Of a DNA stretch of 64,000 bases, positions 60,080-64,000 are shown in pieces. This DNA is from Gammaproteobacteria bacterium (GTDB taxonomy: Bacteria; Pseudomonadota; Gammaproteobacteria; Chromatiales; Chromatiaceae), in contig JASBTJ010000040.1 in assembly GCA_030148485.1 (NCBI GenBank), positions 1-64,000 on the forward strand, read 5' to 3'. The position numbers and the translations under genes are program-made. The notes below the pieces were generated by a model. That model was not told the DNA's origin. It saw nothing but the letters and a program-made list of their open reading frames with translations, and did not search any database. The first letter of the stretch is position 1; every line of letters starts with the position of its first letter.

Positions 60080-61252
60080 ATGCCCACCGTTTTGTCACTC
60101 CACAACGAGAACCGCTCCCAAGAGGGGCCGGGCTCGTTTGCTGGCCTGACAGAGCGGAACCGCAAAATCGCGGAAAATCTTGTCAGCGACTGGCACGCGA
60201 AGATCTCCCTGATGGGCGAGGCGGAGAATTCAACCGCCGATAGCTACCTGACAACGGTGAATCGCCTTCTGGCATTCGCGGGCAAGGCCCCGTGGGAGCT
60301 CTGCAAACGTGATGTGACGGCTTTCCTGGCACATCGCCACTCACAGAACGGAAAGCCTCTGGCTGAGCGTACGGTGGCAGGCTACGCATCCGCATGGCGT
60401 AGCTTCCAGGCATACATGCTCATGCAAGAGATCGCGAACGAGATCGCGGTTGCTACCAGCGTTCGTCCGCAAGAGTTCATCGACGAGCAGAACTGCATCC
60501 CTGTTCGTCGTGCCAAGAGTGACCATGCTCCGAAGGGCTGGGCGATCACTCCGGAATATATCGACAAGATCGAAGACGAATTGCTTCACATGATCAAGGT
60601 CGCCAAACAGCGCCGGAGCAAGTCGTACTACGCACTGATTCGAGATCGCGTGATGTTTCACCTCGCAATTCACTTTGCGCTTCGTGTATCAGAGTTGGTG
60701 ACCTTGACGCTGCAACAGTTCAGCCCTCACACCAGCCCTCACATGCGCGAGAAGTATGGCAAGTACGGTGCACTGACTGTTACCGGCAAGAACAAGGTCA
60801 CCGGAACGATTCCGATGCGGGAAGAGGCAATCCACCGCCTGCTCGTCCTGTACATCGAGAAGGTGCGCCCAAAGCTTCTGTTGCGCAGAGCGGGCAACAA
60901 CAAAAATGGGCTGACTAAATACAAGGGCAAGACCTACGCAGTAGCGGACCTGCTCTTCTTTTCCGAGCGGGGCAACGTGCTCAATCCACAAAGTTTTCGG
61001 AAGCGGCTGGAAGATCTATCCATGCGGGTCATGACACCGCAGAAAATCACGCCGCACACGCTGCGTCACACTGGCTGCACACTAATGGCACCACTTTACA
61101 CACCGGATGTTGCCCAGAAGTACATGCGGCACAAGAATCTGGCTACCACGCTGTATTACTACCACCCTGATCCGCTGAATGCCGGAGCACATCACAACCC
61201 CGAATACGATGTACCCGGCTGGTATGAGGATGAAGATGACGACGACTATTGA
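60080..61252 (+). CDS. Tyrosine recombinase/integrase
   Basis: This 390-residue protein starts at ATG 60080. It has an N-terminal SAM-like core-binding domain (STADSYLTTVNRLLAFAG) and catalytic residues visible as ALRVSELVTL (R), TGKNKVTG (K), HTLRHTGC (HxxR), YMRHKNLATTLYYYHP (H, Y). The acidic tail YEDEDDDDY is unusual. Its promoter is overlapped by palindromes, suggesting autoregulation. It precedes the HTH gene by 9 bp. Confidence 0.9.
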   Translation: MPTVLSLHNENRSQEGPGSFAGLTERNRKIAENLVSDWHAKISLMGEAENSTADSYLTTVNRLLAFAGKAPWELCKRDVTAFLAHRHSQNGKPLAERTVAGYASAWRSFQAYMLMQEIANEIAVATSVRPQEFIDEQNCIPVRRAKSDHAPKGWAITPEYIDKIEDELLHMIKVAKQRRSKSYYALIRDRVMFHLAIHFALRVSELVTLTLQQFSPHTSPHMREKYGKYGALTVTGKNKVTGTIPMREEAIHRLLVLYIEKVRPKLLLRRAGNNKNGLTKYKGKTYAVADLLFFSERGNVLNPQSFRKRLEDLSMRVMTPQKITPHTLRHTGCTLMAPLYTPDVAQKYMRHKNLATTLYYYHPDPLNAGAHHNPEYDVPGWYEDEDDDDY

Positions 61253-61261
61253 GAGGCCGCT

Positions 61262-61714
61262 ATGAAGATTTCCTTGAAGAACAACGTGCGAACGACCATG
61301 GCCAGTCGCGATATCACCATGTGGAAGGACCTGGCAGAGCGACTCCGTGGGAATCAGGACTATTCGATTAGTCGGACCTCGTTGGCTCGCCAAATTGATC
61401 AGGAGACCCCGGCTTATTCACTGAAGCTGATCGAGGCACTATGCAATGAACTTCAGTGCCTGCCGAACGATCTGTTCCAGATCGAAATATCCGACGCCAC
61501 CCCTGAAGATATTCGGAAGTTGACCCGCCGGGATAAACCTTTCGAGTTTGGTCACATCATCGAGGCTGAGGGCGGGCAGACTACCGCGAAGGAGTCGACC
61601 AAGACTGCATTGAAGCAGCCACCGCCGGAAGACGATGACGACCTTGATGATGAACTGGTGGGCGGACGCGTTTCGCACCTGAGCATCGATAAGGTCACCA
61701 AGAAGGATTCGTAG
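61262..61714 (+). CDS. Cro/C1-type helix-turn-helix protein
   Basis: This 150-residue protein has an N-terminal HTH (MWKDLAERLRGNQDYSISRTSLARQIDQETPAYSLKLIEALCNELQCLPNDLFQI), followed by a linker and an acidic stretch DDDDLDDE. It may repress the recombinase promoter or act as a directionality factor. It is separated by 9 bp from the recombinase and 4 bp from the next gene, so all three are one transcript. Confidence 0.8.
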   Translation: MKISLKNNVRTTMASRDITMWKDLAERLRGNQDYSISRTSLARQIDQETPAYSLKLIEALCNELQCLPNDLFQIEISDATPEDIRKLTRRDKPFEFGHIIEAEGGQTTAKESTKTALKQPPPEDDDDLDDELVGGRVSHLSIDKVTKKDS

Positions 61715-61718
61715 CCTA

Positions 61719-63017
61719 GTGGATAGGAAGTGCACTATTTGCCAAGGCATTCTTCATGTGGAGTCACATCGACACTCCTATCGAGTGAAGACGTGCCGAC
61801 AGCAATTGGCAAAGCCCGGTTCTGGTTGTTGGTTTGCACTGGGTGGATTGCACGAGCTCATTGGCGCATCGCTGCTCAAGCGCAGGCCGATCGCCGAAGG
61901 TGCGGCCGAGAGGCGCGAGGATCTTATGCGCGGGCTTCAGGGTGCGGCGACTGTTAGTGAGCCTGTCGCGAAACAGCACCTAGCTGGGCTCACCCCATCA
62001 GACCGCTATGCGCTCCTGCAATTCGCTGTGCCCGATCTTCGGGACTGGCTGCTGGCCGTGTACAAGGCGGAGGAATTGAGCGTTGTCCCTGACCTCAAAC
62101 CTGTTTACTACCCAGATTTACCAGAGGCATTGCTGTCCACACTCAAGCAATGGGAAGCCAAGAATCGGAACAGGCTCAATGCCCGAATGAAACTGGGCCA
62201 TGACCGCGCGACGAGCACGCTTCGGCGTCTGATGGCCGAACCGATTGCATTGGCGCGTTTTCTCGTAGAACACGGGGTCGCCCGCTGGGACACGATGAAA
62301 ATGAGTGACCGGGTGGCATTTGCCAAGACACGTCCAAAGCGAGTTCAGCAGAAGCTTCGTCCGTTTATTGATTTCGTCGAAGGGCGCAACCCCTTTAAGA
62401 CGGAACGACGCGGGCGCCCGCCAAAGAAGGCTACATCGGTGATCAAGGAGGCGCGCCAGATACCAATACTGCCGCCGGATGAGCTGAAAGCACGGATCAA
62501 AGATGCCAGTCTCCGTCTTCCCGACGATCAATATCTGCTCTACTGGCTGGTGGCCAAGCTTGGTCTCACTGCTAAAAAGGCATACGGGCTGACGCTGGAT
62601 CGCGTCACCATCAACCAGAAGGGGAAGTTGGTCATCCGTCCGGCAGATGCTTGGATTGCATTGCCCAAGAGCCTCGCGCCGACAATGGAGTTGCTAGCAC
62701 GGGCCGCAGATAGTGCCTGGCCCTACGATGAACCCGAGAAAGCGGCGCCAATTCCGGTCATGGCTGCGGCTATTCCGGAGCACCGCCTCGGAACAGATGT
62801 ATTCCGTGGTGAAACGGCGCTTCTGCGTTCTTCCGCTATTTATGCCGCCTTGCATGAAGGTCAGTTGGGCCGAAAGTCACTGGCCGCGATCACCGGGGTT
62901 TCACTAACGACGATTGCCGCTATGGAATACATGGTTCCGGCGGATATTTACAGCCTGGCGAGTCACAAATTGGTCTCCGCTCGGAACGCAGCAATTCTCG
63001 GTGACGGTGATGGATAG
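61719..63017 (+). CDS. Zinc-finger protein with degenerate recombinase-like C-terminus
   Basis: This 432-residue protein starts at GTG 61719. The N-terminus has cysteines CTICQGI, KTCRQQ and SGCW that could bind zinc. The centre is basic and helical (RRGRPPKKATS). The C-terminus (YLLYWLVAKLGLTAKKAYGLTLDRVTI, ... LLRSSAIYAALHEGQLGRKSLAAITGVSLTTIAAMEYMVP) follows the rhythm of a tyrosine-recombinase catalytic domain, but the catalytic R and HxxR are missing. Probably a partner protein for the recombinase. No family recognised. Confidence 0.65.
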   Translation: MDRKCTICQGILHVESHRHSYRVKTCRQQLAKPGSGCWFALGGLHELIGASLLKRRPIAEGAAERREDLMRGLQGAATVSEPVAKQHLAGLTPSDRYALLQFAVPDLRDWLLAVYKAEELSVVPDLKPVYYPDLPEALLSTLKQWEAKNRNRLNARMKLGHDRATSTLRRLMAEPIALARFLVEHGVARWDTMKMSDRVAFAKTRPKRVQQKLRPFIDFVEGRNPFKTERRGRPPKKATSVIKEARQIPILPPDELKARIKDASLRLPDDQYLLYWLVAKLGLTAKKAYGLTLDRVTINQKGKLVIRPADAWIALPKSLAPTMELLARAADSAWPYDEPEKAAPIPVMAAAIPEHRLGTDVFRGETALLRSSAIYAALHEGQLGRKSLAAITGVSLTTIAAMEYMVPADIYSLASHKLVSARNAAILGDGDG

Positions 63018-63315
63018 TCGCCCTTGGTTCGTGTATCTGCTGGCATGCCGATCTGGACGCATTTACACCGGTGTAACCCCTGATTTGGGGTCACGCATGA
63101 GCAAGCATCGCAATGGCACAGGTGCCATGTTTACTCGGCTGAACCGCCCCGAAGAGCTACTGGCCGTGAGGCCATTCCCTTCCAAGGTTGAAGCCATGCG
63201 GGTTGAATATCAGGTGAAACGTCTCACCTCGGTACACAAACGTTTTCTCGCGTCACGATGGCGCGAGGAGTACCCGCTGGACCAGTTCGCGGAGCAGCTT
63301 CCGACGTTCGTCTAG
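63010..63315 (+). CDS. GIY-YIG nuclease-domain protein
   Basis: This 101-residue protein starts at ATG 63010, overlapping the preceding gene by eight bases. FVYLLACRSGRIYTGVTPDLGSRMSKHRNGTGAMFT is the GIY-YIG fold opening (here YLL/YTG), and KVEAMRVEYQVKRLTSVHKRFL completes the short YhbQ-like domain. It could nick or bind DNA for the mobile unit, or be a cellular UPF0213 protein. Its 3' end overlaps the convergent kinase gene by 63 bp. Confidence 0.85.
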   Translation: MDSRPWFVYLLACRSGRIYTGVTPDLGSRMSKHRNGTGAMFTRLNRPEELLAVRPFPSKVEAMRVEYQVKRLTSVHKRFLASRWREEYPLDQFAEQLPTFV

Positions 63316-64000
63316 AACCTCATAGAGCTCGTATTGGTTGTCTGGCAACACCGATCCAACCTGCACACCGCATACGATGGCCGATAGCATGGCCCAGTCT
63401 GGCAACGCATTGATTCGCTCAACCATTTCACCGCATTCGAAGTGGCCCAGCATGCCCATCATGGGGTGAATATTGGGAAAGCCTGACGACCCTAGTTTGC
63501 CGAGCGAGTCCTTGAGGTCAGCCCCGCAGGACAACAGCGCATTGCCTTGATCGAGCGCGAACAGGATGTTCGGCCCGCTTTCGTCGAGCTGCCCTTTGAT
63601 GTTGAGATCACGGTCCTCATTGCCTATCCAGAGATCGAATACCGCCAGCTGGGCGGCCTCCATCGGATATCGGTCGCACAGCCGCTTGAACTCCCAATAG
63701 AAACCGGTTTCGTTGTAGGCCCCTGCGGGGGCTGGTGGTGCATCAGGATCGGGTTCTGCCTCAGTGAAGTCGAAGATCCGGGTGCCGTGGTCCGCCACCC
63801 AGAGACTCGCGAAACGCGACAACTCGGGGTTGATTGAGTCTCTGGCCGCTACCCCCAAGGCAACAGGAAGCCCGAGAAACTGGGCAAGCCGATTCGACAC
63901 CAGTTCAGAGTAGACCTGTGTCGGATTTTGATCGCCATCCCGCTTAACGGCGACCTGAATCTGGCCAAGCCTCGCCTCAGTTGTTGATTTCTGGGTAAGG
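63253..64000 (-). CDS. HipA-like kinase, 5' end beyond the window
   Basis: The open frame continues to the window edge: the part upstream of 63900 reads LGQIQVAVKRDGDQNPTQ, with the likely ATP-binding lysine, then YSELVSNRLAQFLGLPV. FDLWIGNEDRDLNIKG and FALDQGNALLS give the HipA-type catalytic D..N and metal D. No HipB antitoxin is seen within the window. At least 248 residues. Convergent with the GIY-YIG gene. Confidence 0.8.
   Translation of the reverse strand, partial: LTQKSTTEARLGQIQVAVKRDGDQNPTQVYSELVSNRLAQFLGLPVALGVAARDSINPELSRFASLWVADHGTRIFDFTEAEPDPDAPPAPAGAYNETGFYWEFKRLCDRYPMEAAQLAVFDLWIGNEDRDLNIKGQLDESGPNILFALDQGNALLSCGADLKDSLGKLGSSGFPNIHPMMGMLGHFECGEMVERINALPDWAMLSAIVCGVQVGSVLPDNQYELYEVLDERRKLLRELVQRVLLAPS

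Overview
The window looks like the chromosome of a sulfur-oxidising gammaproteobacterium of the Chromatiales type. The evidence is a complete reverse dissimilatory sulfite reductase operon (dsrABEFHCMKLJOPNRS), a periplasmic soxXYZA cluster and a cytoplasmic rhd-tusA-dsrE2 sulfur-relay cluster, together with cysG and a CbiX-type chelatase for siroheme. GC content is high and most genes are tightly packed with good Shine-Dalgarno sites.

Layout. 1-165: degenerate end of an ISL3-type transposase gene. 228-1463 (minus): rhodanese, TusA, DsrE2. 1645-3099: cysG. 3096-10166 (minus): an Atm1-like exporter, a cca gene broken by an in-frame TAA, a NarX/NarL-like two-component pair, a rhodanese and an EAL response regulator. 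10254-15659: S24-like protein, RND adaptor, small outer-membrane barrel and RND pump. 15660-25208: mixed housekeeping and poorly known genes (DHFR-like, DUF302, CYTH, SUMF1, CbiX, PepN, Grx, Hsp15, a ferredoxin-type reductase and an HTH partner).

25321-39263 (minus) is the dsr operon. DsrAB oxidises stored sulfur with DsrEFH/DsrC as sulfur carriers, DsrMKJOP as the membrane electron complex and DsrL as NAD(P)H-linked oxidoreductase. dsrN carries an in-frame TAG. Strong hairpins sit between dsrA and dsrB, dsrC and dsrM, and dsrP and dsrN. Divergent from dsrA, 39663-42665 holds an operon that I regard as the most interesting part of the window: a TauD-like dioxygenase, two proteins of unknown function, a stand-alone Cas6/Cmx6-like RAMP protein and a DsrC paralogue lacking both functional cysteines. 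No CRISPR array was seen.

43049-57460: a chemoreceptor next to a NIT-like helical membrane protein, two oxygenases, a GT4 glycosyltransferase, a lipoprotein, an LpxH-like phosphoesterase, several conserved unknowns, and a MoxR ATPase / VWA-metalloprotein / M48 protease run. 57693-59873: soxXYZA, closed by a strong terminator. 59930-64000 looks acquired: a tyrosine recombinase with its own palindrome-covered promoter, a Cro/C1-type HTH protein, a zinc-finger protein with a recombinase-like C-terminus, a GIY-YIG protein, and a convergent HipA-like kinase cut by the window end.

Two otherwise intact genes (cca, dsrN) contain single in-frame stops, so sequencing error, recent decay and read-through all need to be separated before biology is inferred from either.
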